This document shows, piece after piece, positions 1 through 7,664 of a stretch of 13,091 nt of DNA (position 1 is the stretch's first letter; every line of letters starts with the position of its first letter). The stretch is from Alphaproteobacteria bacterium (GTDB lineage Bacteria; Pseudomonadota; Alphaproteobacteria; Puniceispirillales; Puniceispirillaceae). The stretch is taken from assembly GCA_011524805.1 (NCBI GenBank), contig WTJO01000211.1, positions 1-13,091 on the forward strand, in the 5' to 3' direction. A program made the position numbers and the translations under genes. The notes under the pieces were generated by a model. It ran no database searches, was not told the DNA's origin, and saw only the letters and a program-made list of their open reading frames with translations.

Positions 1-1
1 A

Positions 2-610
2 GTAGAGGCAGGGCGGCTATTATTTGCAGGCCAGTGTGAATTTGTGGCGGCCGCAAATAATCTGGCATCTCTGCCGCCACTATCTCTGCCTGAAATTGCC
101 TTTGCCGGCAGATCCAATGTAGGCAAATCGTCTTTGATTAACGCGCTTACCTCGCGCAATAATCTGGCGCGCACATCGCAGACACCGGGGCGGACACGCC
201 AGTTGATTTTTTTCTCGCTATCAGGACGCTTGCAGCTGGTGGATTTACCTGGCTATGGCTATGCAAAGGCACCAAAAACAGATATTCAGGCATGGACAAA
301 ATTAACAAAACAGTTTCTGGCAGGCAGGCAGACCCTGCAACGGCTGATGTTGCTGATAGATAGCCGTAGAGGCATTAATGAGGCAGACAGACAGATGATG
401 AAGCTGATGGATGAGCAGGCGGTATCATGGGCAGTTGTGCTGACAAAGATGGATAAGCTGACTGCCCGCCAGCAGGATGAGATTATTTCAAACACCTCGG
501 CGCAGATTAGCAAACATGTCGCCGCTTTCCCGCATGTCTGGACAACATCATCAGCAGAAAAAACAGGCATAGAGGCGTTGCGCGCGCACATAGCAGGTCT
601 TGCAAACTAG
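2..610 (+). CDS. engB: Ribosome biogenesis GTPase EngB (YihA/YsxC), 5' end missing
   Basis: This is a TrmE-Era-EngA-EngB-Septin GTPase that acts in assembly of the large ribosomal subunit. All GTPase motifs are visible: G1 GRSNVGKSS, the switch region TPGRTRQ, G3 DLPGYGYA, G4 TKMDK and G5 SSAEK. The frame is open from position 2. The residues before the GTG at 44 (AGRLLFAGQCEFV) resemble the conserved EngB N-terminus that precedes the LP-x-x-LPE-FAGRSNVGKS segment, so the real start lies upstream of the window and GTG 44 is internal. The stop is TAG at 608-610. In many alphaproteobacteria engB follows yidC and precedes argB, and argB does follow here after 90 bases. The family call is secure; only the missing N-terminus is unknown. 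Confidence 0.96.
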   Translation, partial: VEAGRLLFAGQCEFVAAANNLASLPPLSLPEIAFAGRSNVGKSSLINALTSRNNLARTSQTPGRTRQLIFFSLSGRLQLVDLPGYGYAKAPKTDIQAWTKLTKQFLAGRQTLQRLMLLIDSRRGINEADRQMMKLMDEQAVSWAVVLTKMDKLTARQQDEIISNTSAQISKHVAAFPHVWTTSSAEKTGIEALRAHIAGLAN

Positions 611-700
611 CAACAGCTTTGTGAATATGCTAGTCACAGAGACTGGCGGGCGCAGATAATCATGGCCAGACAGGCAGCAGGCGGCAACAAGGAGTAACAG

Positions 701-1591
701 ATGGCAGACAAACAGATTTTATCTCCTGAAAACCTTCTTGAAAAAGCAGGTATTCTGATAGAAGCACTGCCCTTTATGCGCCGCTATGCCGGCAAGTCGA
801 TTGTGGTCAAATTTGGCGGCCATGCGATGGGCAAACAGGCCTATCTTGACAGTTTTGCCGCAGATATGATGCTGTTGCGCCAGATAGGTGCCCAGCCTGT
901 TATTGTGCATGGCGGCGGCCCCCAGATTGGCTCCATGCTTGAGCGGCTCCAGATTGAATCACAATTTGTTAACGGGCTGAGAGTGACAGATGAAGCCACT
1001 ATTTCGGTGGTGGAAATGGTGCTGTCCGGCGCGATTAATAAATCGCTTGTTGCCTCTATCATCGCGGCCGGGGGTAATGCGGTCGGGCTATCTGGCAAGG
1101 ATGGCAGTCTGATAACAGCGTCTAAAATCGCTGCAAACAAAGATGACAGTGCTGTCGATCTGGGCTTTGTCGGCACACCGAAATCTGTTGACCCCAAGGT
1201 GCTATATGCGCTGATTGAGGCAGGGATGATCCCCGTGATCGCGCCTATCGGGCTTGGAGAGGGCGGGATGACCTATAATATTAATGCCGATACGGCCGCA
1301 GGGGCTATTGCAGGGGCTATCGGGGCAAGCAGGCTGTTAATGCTGACAGATGTAAGCGGTGTGCAGGATAAAGAGGGCCAGCATATTGCCAAGCTAAGCC
1401 TGTCAAAAGCGCGTGCGCTTATCAAAGATGGTACGGTAAGCGGCGGCATGATCCCCAAAGTCCAAACCTGTATTGATGCTGTCGAGCAAGGGGCGGAGGC
1501 AGCGGTAATTATGGACGGCCGGTCAGCACATGCTGCGCTGGTCGAGCTGTTTACAGAACAGGGCATTGGCACATTAATCACGTCAGATTAG
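701..1591 (+). CDS. argB: Acetylglutamate kinase
   Basis: The enzyme phosphorylates N-acetyl-L-glutamate with ATP, the second step of arginine synthesis, in the cytoplasm. At 296 residues it has normal family length. Motifs seen are VVKFGGHAM (K37), VHGGGPQIG (about 69-77), GLRVTDEAT with substrate-binding R94, SGKDG, YNINADTAAG (192-200) and GGMIPKV near the C-terminus (K253). The N-terminal helix before the first strand (LLEKAGILIEALPFMRRY) resembles that of hexameric, arginine-inhibited kinases such as the Pseudomonas enzyme, so feedback inhibition by arginine is likely; this is inference. A strong ribosome-binding site, AAGGAG at 689-694, supports the ATG at 701. It lies between engB and a HAD phosphatase, an order common in alphaproteobacteria. 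Confidence 0.98.
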   Translation: MADKQILSPENLLEKAGILIEALPFMRRYAGKSIVVKFGGHAMGKQAYLDSFAADMMLLRQIGAQPVIVHGGGPQIGSMLERLQIESQFVNGLRVTDEATISVVEMVLSGAINKSLVASIIAAGGNAVGLSGKDGSLITASKIAANKDDSAVDLGFVGTPKSVDPKVLYALIEAGMIPVIAPIGLGEGGMTYNINADTAAGAIAGAIGASRLLMLTDVSGVQDKEGQHIAKLSLSKARALIKDGTVSGGMIPKVQTCIDAVEQGAEAAVIMDGRSAHAALVELFTEQGIGTLITSD

Positions 1592-1688
1592 CGCCTATCG
1601 GGACATATTTTTTGCAGACGCTATGGTAGCGGCCGGATTTCGCGCCAAATTATGGCTATAGCAGATAAACAGGGCTGAAGAGCAGGAT

Positions 1689-2405
1689 ATGACACAGGAA
1701 ACCGAATTTGACAGATTGCTGGCTGACAAGCATATCTCGCAGGCAGCATTTCAGCATAAAACAGACTGGGTATTTGATCTGGATAATACCATCTATCCTG
1801 CCGCCTCAAGCCTGTTTCCACGTGTTGCAGAGCGGATGACCCTGTTTATTTGTGAAGAACTTGGTCTGAATGCTGAAGATGCCGCCGCCCTGAAGACACG
1901 TCTGTTTAGGACCTATGGCACAACCATGCACGGGCTGATGAAAGAATATAATATGACGCCTGACGCGTTTCTGGCTTTTGTCCATGAAATAGATCTCTCG
2001 GACGTATCAGAAGATGCCGAACTGGACAGGTTGCTGGGCCAGCTGGGCGGGCGCAAACATATCTATACAAATGGCACGGTGCGTCATGCCGAACGGATTC
2101 TAGAGGCATTTGGTATCCGCCAGCATTTTGACCATATTTTTGATATTGTTGCCTCGGATCATATTCCGAAGCCAAACCCTGCCCCTTATGATATTTTTCT
2201 GGCACAAACAGGAATTCAGCCTGAACAGGCGGTGATGATAGAAGATATGGCACGCAATCTAGAGCCAGCCGCAAAATTGGGCATGGGCACTATCTGGCTT
2301 GTAAGTGACCATGACTGGGCGCATAAAGGGGCATCAGAAGACTATGTCCATTTTATCGCCGAAGATGTAAAGCATTGTTTAACCGCATTATCTAATGCAG
2401 GCTGA
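1689..2405 (+). CDS. HAD-family pyrimidine 5'-nucleotidase (Sdt1-like)
   Basis: A haloacid dehalogenase-type phosphatase of 238 residues, probably removing phosphate from pyrimidine nucleoside monophosphates such as UMP and CMP in the cytoplasm. The four HAD motifs are present: FDLDNT with nucleophile D30 and acid/base D32, YTNG (126-129), KPNPAPYDIF with K161, and IEDMARNL with E185/D186. The sequence DLDNTIYPAASSLF and the helical cap after it match the Sdt1/pyrimidine 5'-nucleotidase subfamily, but substrate range cannot be read from sequence. The N-terminus carries about 20 residues more than I would expect before DLDNT; no later ATG lies before the motif, and AGGA just upstream supports ATG 1689. 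It sits 97 bases after argB and 32 before dapD. The job linking it to arginine or lysine synthesis is unknown. Confidence 0.88.
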   Translation: MTQETEFDRLLADKHISQAAFQHKTDWVFDLDNTIYPAASSLFPRVAERMTLFICEELGLNAEDAAALKTRLFRTYGTTMHGLMKEYNMTPDAFLAFVHEIDLSDVSEDAELDRLLGQLGGRKHIYTNGTVRHAERILEAFGIRQHFDHIFDIVASDHIPKPNPAPYDIFLAQTGIQPEQAVMIEDMARNLEPAAKLGMGTIWLVSDHDWAHKGASEDYVHFIAEDVKHCLTALSNAG

Positions 2406-2437
2406 TACCGGCCTTGATGGAATAAGGAGACACAGAT

Positions 2438-3298
2438 ATGTCACATGCGCAACTAGAACAGGTGATTGATACCGCCTTTGATAATCGTGACCAGATTAAT
2501 GCCGACACCAAAGGCGAGGTCAGAGAGGCTGTCAATGAAGCGCTTCATCTCATGGATAGCGGCAAGGCACGGGTTGCAGAACCAACAGGTAATCACCAAT
2601 GGCAGGTTAACCAGTGGCTGAAAAAGGCCGTGCTGCTGTCATTCCGGCTGAATGACATGGTGGTGATGGCCGGCGGGGCAGAGCATCCCGAAGCAGGGCC
2701 ATCTGTATGGTGGGACAAGGTGCCGCTAAAATTCAGCAACTGGAAAGCAGAAGATTTTTCTCGCGCCGGTTTCAGGGCGGTGCCTGGCTGTGTAGTCCGC
2801 CAGTCTGCCTTTATTGCGCCCTCTGTGGTGCTGATGCCCAGCTTTGTAAATCTGGGTGCCTATGTCGATAAAGGTACCATGGTTGATACATGGGCGACTG
2901 TGGGTTCATGTGCGCAAATTGGCAAGAATGTGCATCTATCAGGTGGTGCAGGAATTGGCGGGGTGCTTGAGCCACTTCAGGCTGGCCCTGTAATTATCGA
3001 AGATGACTGTTTTATCGGTGCGCGTTCAGAGGTAGTTGAAGGGGTTGTCGTAGAACAGGGCGCAGTGCTGTCAATGGGGGTATTTATCGGTGCCTCTACC
3101 AAAATTGTCGACCGCGTCACAGGCGAGGTGCATATAGGCCGCGTACCTGCCTATTCTGTGGTGGTGCCGGGCACATTGCCGGGCAAGCCGCTCGCAGATG
3201 GCAGCCCCGGCCCCAATCTGGCCTGTGCTGTGATTATCAAGCGCGTGGACGAGAAAACACGCTCAAAAACATCCGTAAATGACCTGCTGAGAGATTAG
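2438..3298 (+). CDS. dapD: 2,3,4,5-tetrahydropyridine-2,6-dicarboxylate N-succinyltransferase
   Basis: DapD transfers succinyl from succinyl-CoA to tetrahydrodipicolinate, giving N-succinyl-2-amino-6-ketopimelate on the succinylase route to meso-diaminopimelate and lysine. The 286-residue protein has a helical N-terminal domain, then a left-handed beta-helix built from hexapeptide-type repeats (roughly 105-250), and a C-terminus RVDEKTRSKTSVNDLLRD typical of the family. Probable active-site acids are D150 in MVDTW and E198 in GARSEVVEG, by analogy with known DapD enzymes. The enzyme normally acts as a trimer. AAGGAG at 2424-2429 is well placed before ATG 2438. It is followed after 32 bases by dapE, which acts two steps later (an aminotransferase step intervenes), so co-transcription is likely. 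Confidence 0.98.
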   Translation: MSHAQLEQVIDTAFDNRDQINADTKGEVREAVNEALHLMDSGKARVAEPTGNHQWQVNQWLKKAVLLSFRLNDMVVMAGGAEHPEAGPSVWWDKVPLKFSNWKAEDFSRAGFRAVPGCVVRQSAFIAPSVVLMPSFVNLGAYVDKGTMVDTWATVGSCAQIGKNVHLSGGAGIGGVLEPLQAGPVIIEDDCFIGARSEVVEGVVVEQGAVLSMGVFIGASTKIVDRVTGEVHIGRVPAYSVVVPGTLPGKPLADGSPGPNLACAVIIKRVDEKTRSKTSVNDLLRD

Positions 3299-3330
3299 CC
3301 CTGCCAAGCGATAAGGATATATCAACGCCC

Positions 3331-4497
3331 ATGACATCGCCTGATACAGATTATTCCTATGCTGTTGAGCTGGCACGCCAGCTTATCCGGTGCCCGTCTG
3401 TTACACCGGCAGAAGGCGGTGCGCTTGATCTGCTTGAGCGTGAGCTGACAAAGATGGGGTTTGCCTGCACGCGGCTTGTCTTTGGCGAGGGCGAGGCGGC
3501 GATTGATAATCTGTTTGCACGGCTGGGTACAGCTACGCCTCACATTGCTTTTGCCGGTCATACAGATGTCGTGCCTGCAGGCGATCTGGATGCGTGGCAG
3601 TTTGATCCCTTTGGCGGCGATATTGAAGATGGCAGGCTATATGGCAGAGGCGCGGCTGATATGAAAGGCGGCATTGCTGCTTTCTTTGGCGCATTAAAAG
3701 CCTTTTTGGCAGATAATACCCCAACAGGGTCTATTAGCCTGATCATCACAGGTGATGAAGAAGCTGATGCGATAAATGGTACGGTAAAGATGGTTGACTG
3801 GATGAAGGCAAATGGTCACCAGCCTGATTTCTGTATTGTCGGCGAGCCAACCAACCCCTCTGCGCTTGGTGATATGATAAAGCATGGACGGCGCGGCTCG
3901 TTGACAGGCAGGCTGAGCGTGACAGGAAGTCAGGGGCATGTTGCCTATCCGCATCTGGCAAAAAGCCCTGTGCCTGCCCTGTTTGAAATGCTGGCTATGG
4001 TGAACGCTACAGAACTGGATGACGGTACTGAAGAGTTCGTGCCAAGCACAGCGCAGATTGTTGATCTGGTAATTGAAAATCCGGCATCTAACGTGATTCC
4101 CGAACAGGCAACGGGCCAGTTTAATATCCGCTTTAATACCATCCATTCGGTAGATAGCCTGAAAACCATGCTGACAGCGCATTTTGACCAGATTGCAGCG
4201 CGTCAAGATGTGCGTTACGACATCTCTTTTGCGTCTAATGCATCGCCTTTTGTTACGCCATCGGGTGCGCTCACAAAAATGATGGCGGAGGTGATTCGTA
4301 CCCATACTGGCAGGACACCTGATTTATCGACCACCGGCGGCACCTCTGATGCGCGCTTTATCTGCCAGCTTTGTGATGTGGCAGAGTTTGGGCTGGTCGG
4401 CAAAACCATGCATAAAATTGACGAACATGTCGAGATTGATGATATAGACAGGCTGGCTGCGATATATTGTGATATGCTGGTCGCGGCAAGGGTATAA
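3331..4497 (+). CDS. dapE: Succinyl-diaminopimelate desuccinylase
   Basis: DapE is a dizinc M20-family amidohydrolase that splits N-succinyl-LL-diaminopimelate into succinate and LL-diaminopimelate. At 388 residues it is slightly longer than the Haemophilus enzyme. Metal-binding and catalytic residues are all recognisable: H77 in AGHTDVVPAG, bridging D110 in GRGAADMKGG, catalytic E143 and ligand E144 in GDEEA, E172 in VGEPT, and H361 in MHKIDEHVE. The dimerisation (lid) domain falls between about 185 and 295, and TTGGTSDARF is also typical. The ribosome-binding site AAGGA (3313-3317) lies 13 bases from the ATG, a rather long gap, which may lower translation. The stop codon is only two bases before the next start, so the following membrane gene is almost certainly in the same transcript. 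Confidence 0.98.
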   Translation: MTSPDTDYSYAVELARQLIRCPSVTPAEGGALDLLERELTKMGFACTRLVFGEGEAAIDNLFARLGTATPHIAFAGHTDVVPAGDLDAWQFDPFGGDIEDGRLYGRGAADMKGGIAAFFGALKAFLADNTPTGSISLIITGDEEADAINGTVKMVDWMKANGHQPDFCIVGEPTNPSALGDMIKHGRRGSLTGRLSVTGSQGHVAYPHLAKSPVPALFEMLAMVNATELDDGTEEFVPSTAQIVDLVIENPASNVIPEQATGQFNIRFNTIHSVDSLKTMLTAHFDQIAARQDVRYDISFASNASPFVTPSGALTKMMAEVIRTHTGRTPDLSTTGGTSDARFICQLCDVAEFGLVGKTMHKIDEHVEIDDIDRLAAIYCDMLVAARV

Positions 4498-4499
4498 AG

Positions 4500-5066
4500 A
4501 TGGAAGAAAAGGTGCAAAAACTCCCATCTATTGCAGATAATATCGTATCTGCATTTGATGTGATTATGAACAGGGCAGATATGAATCACAGTTTTGTGTT
4601 TTCTGCTCAGGCATTCTGGCAGGCATTGCTTACTGGATGGATAATGGGCATTGTCGTGATTATCCTGCCAAGTTTCCAGCTCGGCTTTTATTTTCTGTCG
4701 ATTACCGCACTATCTTCGCTTGTTTCAGTGCTGTTATACACGTTGGTAGTCTGGCATATTCTGCAATATACACAACGCTCTGACAGGTTTGAGCGATTTT
4801 TTGTGCCCTATTTATGGATAGGCAATTTGCAGGTAGTGCTGTTTGGGCTGATCTTGATTGTCGGGCAGATATTCTCGCCTATGCTGGCGCAGATCGCCAC
4901 TTTGCCCATTGTCATCTGGATTCTGGTCTGGCTTTACAGGATTGCCCGTCGCCAGCTTGCCATCGGGGGGATGGCGGCACTTGGCATTATTCTGGCACGT
5001 TATGCCGTAGAGGCAGGACTGGCATTAATGGTGGCTCAGGGCATATCGCCTATTTCAGGTTCGTAA
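4500..5066 (+). CDS. Uncharacterised multi-pass membrane protein downstream of dapE
   Basis: I do not recognise a named family. The 188-residue product has a soluble N-terminus of about 36 residues (MEEKVQKLPSIADNIV) and then probably five membrane helices, near residues 38-57, 62-88, 103-125, 129-148 and 154-179. Charged turns lie between them (QRSDRFERF at 92-100; RIARRQ at 147-152). No catalytic motif, cofactor site or signal peptide is evident. The start is supported by AAGGG at 4488-4492, which lies inside the end of dapE; only two bases separate the dapE stop from this ATG, so translational coupling to dapE is likely. It is a real gene judging by coupling, length and clear hydrophobic periodicity. 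A role in lysine or cell-wall metabolism is suggested only by position. Confidence 0.8.
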   Translation: MEEKVQKLPSIADNIVSAFDVIMNRADMNHSFVFSAQAFWQALLTGWIMGIVVIILPSFQLGFYFLSITALSSLVSVLLYTLVVWHILQYTQRSDRFERFFVPYLWIGNLQVVLFGLILIVGQIFSPMLAQIATLPIVIWILVWLYRIARRQLAIGGMAALGIILARYAVEAGLALMVAQGISPISGS

Positions 5067-5099
5067 GATATGATAGGCTATCAATAATCTTCGCCAGCA

Positions 5100-5113
5100 G
5101 ACAGATATCTGTC
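5100..5113. repeat. 14-bp perfect palindrome between two membrane-protein genes
   Basis: GACAGATATCTGTC reads identically on both strands. It is immediately overlapped by a second palindrome, GTCCGGAC at 5111-5118. It lies in the 85-base gap between the membrane protein gene ending at 5066 and the small gene starting at 5152. There is no loop and no T-run after it, so it is a poor terminator and looks more like a protein-binding site. It may also be chance. Confidence 0.4.
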
Positions 5114-5151
5114 CGGACGCGCTTTTGTAACCAGATAAGATTGGCAGGCTT

Positions 5152-5412
5152 ATGAAACGTTATCTCATTATCGCTGCGGCCTTTGTGATAGGGCTGATGG
5201 TGATGTCGCTTCTGACCAGACTGTTAAAAGATAAAGGAACCGAGCATCCCCTGTTTCAGTATCGGGCGATTGTGTCCGCGGCTGTTGGGCTGGTCTGTTT
5301 TGTGGGGCTGTCGCTGATGCTAGAGCATAATGCGGCTAGCACGGATACAAGCTATCAGCCGGCCTATATCAAAGATGGCCAGATCACATCAGGCCAGTTT
5401 TCAAAGCGGTAG
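5152..5412 (+). CDS. Small two-helix membrane protein, DUF6111-like
   Basis: A short membrane protein of 86 residues. Helix one spans about residues 4-24 after a short basic N-terminus (MKRY), a polar loop LLKDKGTEHPLF follows, and helix two spans about 38-58. The tail, TSYQPAYIKDGQITSGQFSK, resembles the 'Y-x-P-A-x-x-x-DG-x-I-x-x-G-x-F' ending I associate with the alphaproteobacterial DUF6111 family, which is often found just before the CCA-adding enzyme gene. That link is from memory and needs a profile search. No function is known. The ribosome-binding site is weak (GCAGG at 5143-5147). The stop lies eight bases before the cca start, so the two genes are probably translated from one message. 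Being short, it could be missed by annotation, but the helices and position support it. Confidence 0.72.
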   Translation: MKRYLIIAAAFVIGLMVMSLLTRLLKDKGTEHPLFQYRAIVSAAVGLVCFVGLSLMLEHNAASTDTSYQPAYIKDGQITSGQFSKR

Positions 5413-5420
5413 CCAGAAGA

Positions 5421-6674
5421 ATGGCCGAGCATCATGCCGCCTTGTCTGCTCTGCGCACCCACCCGATTGCAAACAGGCTATTTGCTTTTGGGCGTGAACA
5501 TAATCTTGATATCAGGCTGGTAGGCGGGGCTGTGCGTAATGCGCTGGCAGGCTGGGCATCACAGACCAACAATAAGATAGACCTTGATTTTGCTGTCAAT
5601 CTGCCAGCTGAAACATTTATGGCACTAGCAGAAGATGCAGGCTTTTCGGTCATTCCCACAGGGCTGGCACATGGCACAGTTACGGTTCTGGATGGCACAG
5701 ATAAGGCCGAGGTAACACAGCTTAGATATGATCTGGACACAGATGGCCGGCATGCAGAGATTGGCTTTACAGATGACTGGGCAGAAGATGCAAACAGGCG
5801 GGATTTTAGCATAAATGCGATTTATCTTGATGGCGATGGCCAGTTATTTGATCCGGCTGGCGGGATAGCTGATCTGGCCGCAGGGCGCCTGTGTTTTATT
5901 GGTGATGCAGACAGGCGGATAGAAGAAGATTATCTGCGTATTTTGCGGGCTGTCAGGTTTTTGTCAGAATATCCCGAACTGGATATGCCGTCTGAAGATA
6001 TTGTGGCCATCAGGCGGCATGCACAGAAGCTGGTTAGCCTGTCTTCTGAGCGGAAAACATCAGAATTAGTGCGTATATTCTCAGGGGCCGGCGTAGACAG
6101 GGCAGTGCGGTTGCTGCATTCGCTGTCAATAGACAGGCTGATATTTGGAGCCTCAATATCTGATACATTTCTGTTAGATGATACACACCCCCAGACAGCT
6201 AGTCCCCTGTCAAACAGCCTTATAGCGGGCTGGTTCACACAGGCAGGGCTTGCCAGCCAGCTGGCCTTGCTGGTATCAGATCTTGATAGGCTGGCACAGA
6301 CGCTGCAAATGCATTTCTCGCTTAGCCGCAAACAGCAAAAAGCACTGGCCGCAAATATTGGATATCTGTCCGATGATGCTAGTGCAGCAGCCCTGCCGCT
6401 TGACGGGGATGACTGGCAGAAAAGCTGTTTCAGGCTGGCAAATATTGCCTCTTTTGCCTATCTGCATGGCTGTATTTATGGGACGTATCAGTTTCACGAT
6501 AGCCGGATGCGACAAATCGTCCATTTTGTGCCGCCTATCTGTCCCATTTCAGGTCAGGACGTTATAATGAAATACAGGGTGAATGGTCGCGAGGTAGGGG
6601 TCATTCTGGACAGGCTTACAAATGAATGGGTCGATAGTGGCTTTTCCCTGTCAAAATCAGAATTACTGTCCTGA
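5421..6674 (+). CDS. cca: CCA-adding tRNA nucleotidyltransferase (class II)
   Basis: A class II nucleotidyltransferase of the poly(A) polymerase/CCA enzyme superfamily, which builds or repairs the CCA end of tRNAs. In the N-terminal catalytic domain I see LVGGAVRNAL (G35, G36, R39), metal-binding D54 and D56 in KIDLDFAV, the segment HGTVTVL, and the signature NRRDFSINAIYLDG (R127, D128) for base selection. RRIEEDYLRILRAVRF follows at about 160-175. The C-terminal half is helical and weakly conserved, as usual for this family; 417 residues is a normal length. A poly(A) polymerase cannot be fully excluded, but the RRDFSINA signature and alphaproteobacterial context favour the CCA enzyme. The start has only a weak purine stretch (AGAAGA) and sits eight bases after the small membrane protein gene. 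Confidence 0.93.
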   Translation: MAEHHAALSALRTHPIANRLFAFGREHNLDIRLVGGAVRNALAGWASQTNNKIDLDFAVNLPAETFMALAEDAGFSVIPTGLAHGTVTVLDGTDKAEVTQLRYDLDTDGRHAEIGFTDDWAEDANRRDFSINAIYLDGDGQLFDPAGGIADLAAGRLCFIGDADRRIEEDYLRILRAVRFLSEYPELDMPSEDIVAIRRHAQKLVSLSSERKTSELVRIFSGAGVDRAVRLLHSLSIDRLIFGASISDTFLLDDTHPQTASPLSNSLIAGWFTQAGLASQLALLVSDLDRLAQTLQMHFSLSRKQQKALAANIGYLSDDASAAALPLDGDDWQKSCFRLANIASFAYLHGCIYGTYQFHDSRMRQIVHFVPPICPISGQDVIMKYRVNGREVGVILDRLTNEWVDSGFSLSKSELLS

Positions 6675-6740
6675 CCAGTTTGCTCTTATGTAACACCAGA
6701 CATATCTGTCAGGCTGGCAGTATATAAAACGGTAGACGAG

Positions 6741-7664
6741 ATGACACAGACGCGCACACAAGCACAGATGCAGGCAGACTCGCAAGATAGCCTGTCTATC
6801 CGCAAGGCGGACGCAGCGCGCTGGTTTGAGACATTGCGTAACGATATCTGCGCGCGCTTTGAAGAGATAGAAAAAGATGCTGAGATAGATGACCCGCAGG
6901 CCTGTCATTCTGATGGCCAGCTATCCGGTCTGCTAGATGCTGGCCAGTTTGAGCGCAAAAGCTGGCAGCGCGAAGGCGGCGGCGGCGGCGAGATAAGTGT
7001 TATGCATGGCCGCGTATTTGAGAAGGTCGGGGTGAATATTTCTGTCGTTCATGGCCAGTTTTCGCCCGAATTTAGAGGCTCTATTCCCGGTGCTGAAGCA
7101 TCAGGTGATTTCTGGGCTGGCGGAATATCACTGGTCTCGCATCCGCATAACCCGTTTGTACCTTCTGCCCATATGAATACCAGATTTATTGTCACGTCAA
7201 AAAGCTGGTTTGGCGGTGGTGGCGATCTTACGCCAATGATGCCGGCAGCAGCAGAAGAAGCCCTGTTTCATGCTGATTTGAAAGCCTGCTGTGATGCGCA
7301 TGATGCGGCCTATTATCCGAAATTCAAAGACTGGTGTGACGAATATTTCTATCTGCCTCACAGGGATGAGCCGCGCGGGGTGGGGGGCATTTTCTATGAT
7401 TATCTGGATAGCGGGGATGCTGAGGCAGATTTCGCCTTTACCCGTGATGTTGGCACCTGTTTTGCTGATAGCTATAGCCAGATTGTCAGGCAGAATATGA
7501 ACAGGCGCTGGACATCAGATGACAGGCAGAAACAGCTTGTGAAACGCGGCCGCTATGTTGAATTTAACCTGCTATATGACAGAGGTACATTATTCGGGCT
7601 GAAGACGGGCGGGAATATCGAGGCAATATTGATGAGCCTGCCACCAGAGGTAAAATGGCCATAG
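6741..7664 (+). CDS. hemF: Oxygen-dependent coproporphyrinogen III oxidase
   Basis: HemF uses oxygen to decarboxylate two propionate groups of coproporphyrinogen III, giving protoporphyrinogen IX in haem synthesis. The family blocks are very clear: REGGGGGEISVMHGRVFEK, VGVNISVVHG, SHPHNPFVPSAHMNTRF with conserved H134 and H144, WFGGGGDLTPM, CDEYFYLPHRDEPRGVGG (H207, R208), and YDRGTLFGLKTGGNIEAIL. The protein stops at residue 307 with SLPPEVKWP, so it lacks the roughly 20-residue tail after this block in enterobacterial and eukaryotic enzymes; I believe some alphaproteobacterial forms also end here. The ribosome-binding site is poor (ACGAG). The next genes encode the Rieske protein and cytochromes b and c1, the latter two being haem proteins, so haem supply and use lie side by side. 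Confidence 0.97.
   Translation: MTQTRTQAQMQADSQDSLSIRKADAARWFETLRNDICARFEEIEKDAEIDDPQACHSDGQLSGLLDAGQFERKSWQREGGGGGEISVMHGRVFEKVGVNISVVHGQFSPEFRGSIPGAEASGDFWAGGISLVSHPHNPFVPSAHMNTRFIVTSKSWFGGGGDLTPMMPAAAEEALFHADLKACCDAHDAAYYPKFKDWCDEYFYLPHRDEPRGVGGIFYDYLDSGDAEADFAFTRDVGTCFADSYSQIVRQNMNRRWTSDDRQKQLVKRGRYVEFNLLYDRGTLFGLKTGGNIEAILMSLPPEVKWP

Noticed and set aside
611..700. Possible tRNA or small RNA gene in the engB-argB gap, and likewise in the gaps at 1592-1688 and 5067-5151
   Set aside because: No cloverleaf arms or T-loop (GGTTCGA-type) sequence is visible, and no strong terminator follows any of them.
1298..1321. Two near-identical 12-base units (GCAGGGGCTATT/C) inside argB
   Set aside because: They encode Ala-Gly-Ala-Ile twice within the conserved block NINADTAAGAIAGA, so protein conservation explains the repeat.
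3694..4305. Minus-strand open frame of 203 codons opposite dapE
   Set aside because: It is a shadow of dapE: it lies wholly within a clear conserved gene and its product is rich in Cys, His and Arg with no recognisable domain. The same applies to the other antisense frames over argB, cca and ychF.
6680..6708. TTGCTC-17-TATCTG as a hemF promoter
   Set aside because: Both boxes are weak matches, and another TATATA lies at 6721 without a -35 partner; it is not strong enough to list as a feature.
6976..6990. Run of GGC triplets in hemF
   Set aside because: It encodes the glycine block REGGGGGE, which is conserved in HemF proteins; it is not a repeat expansion.
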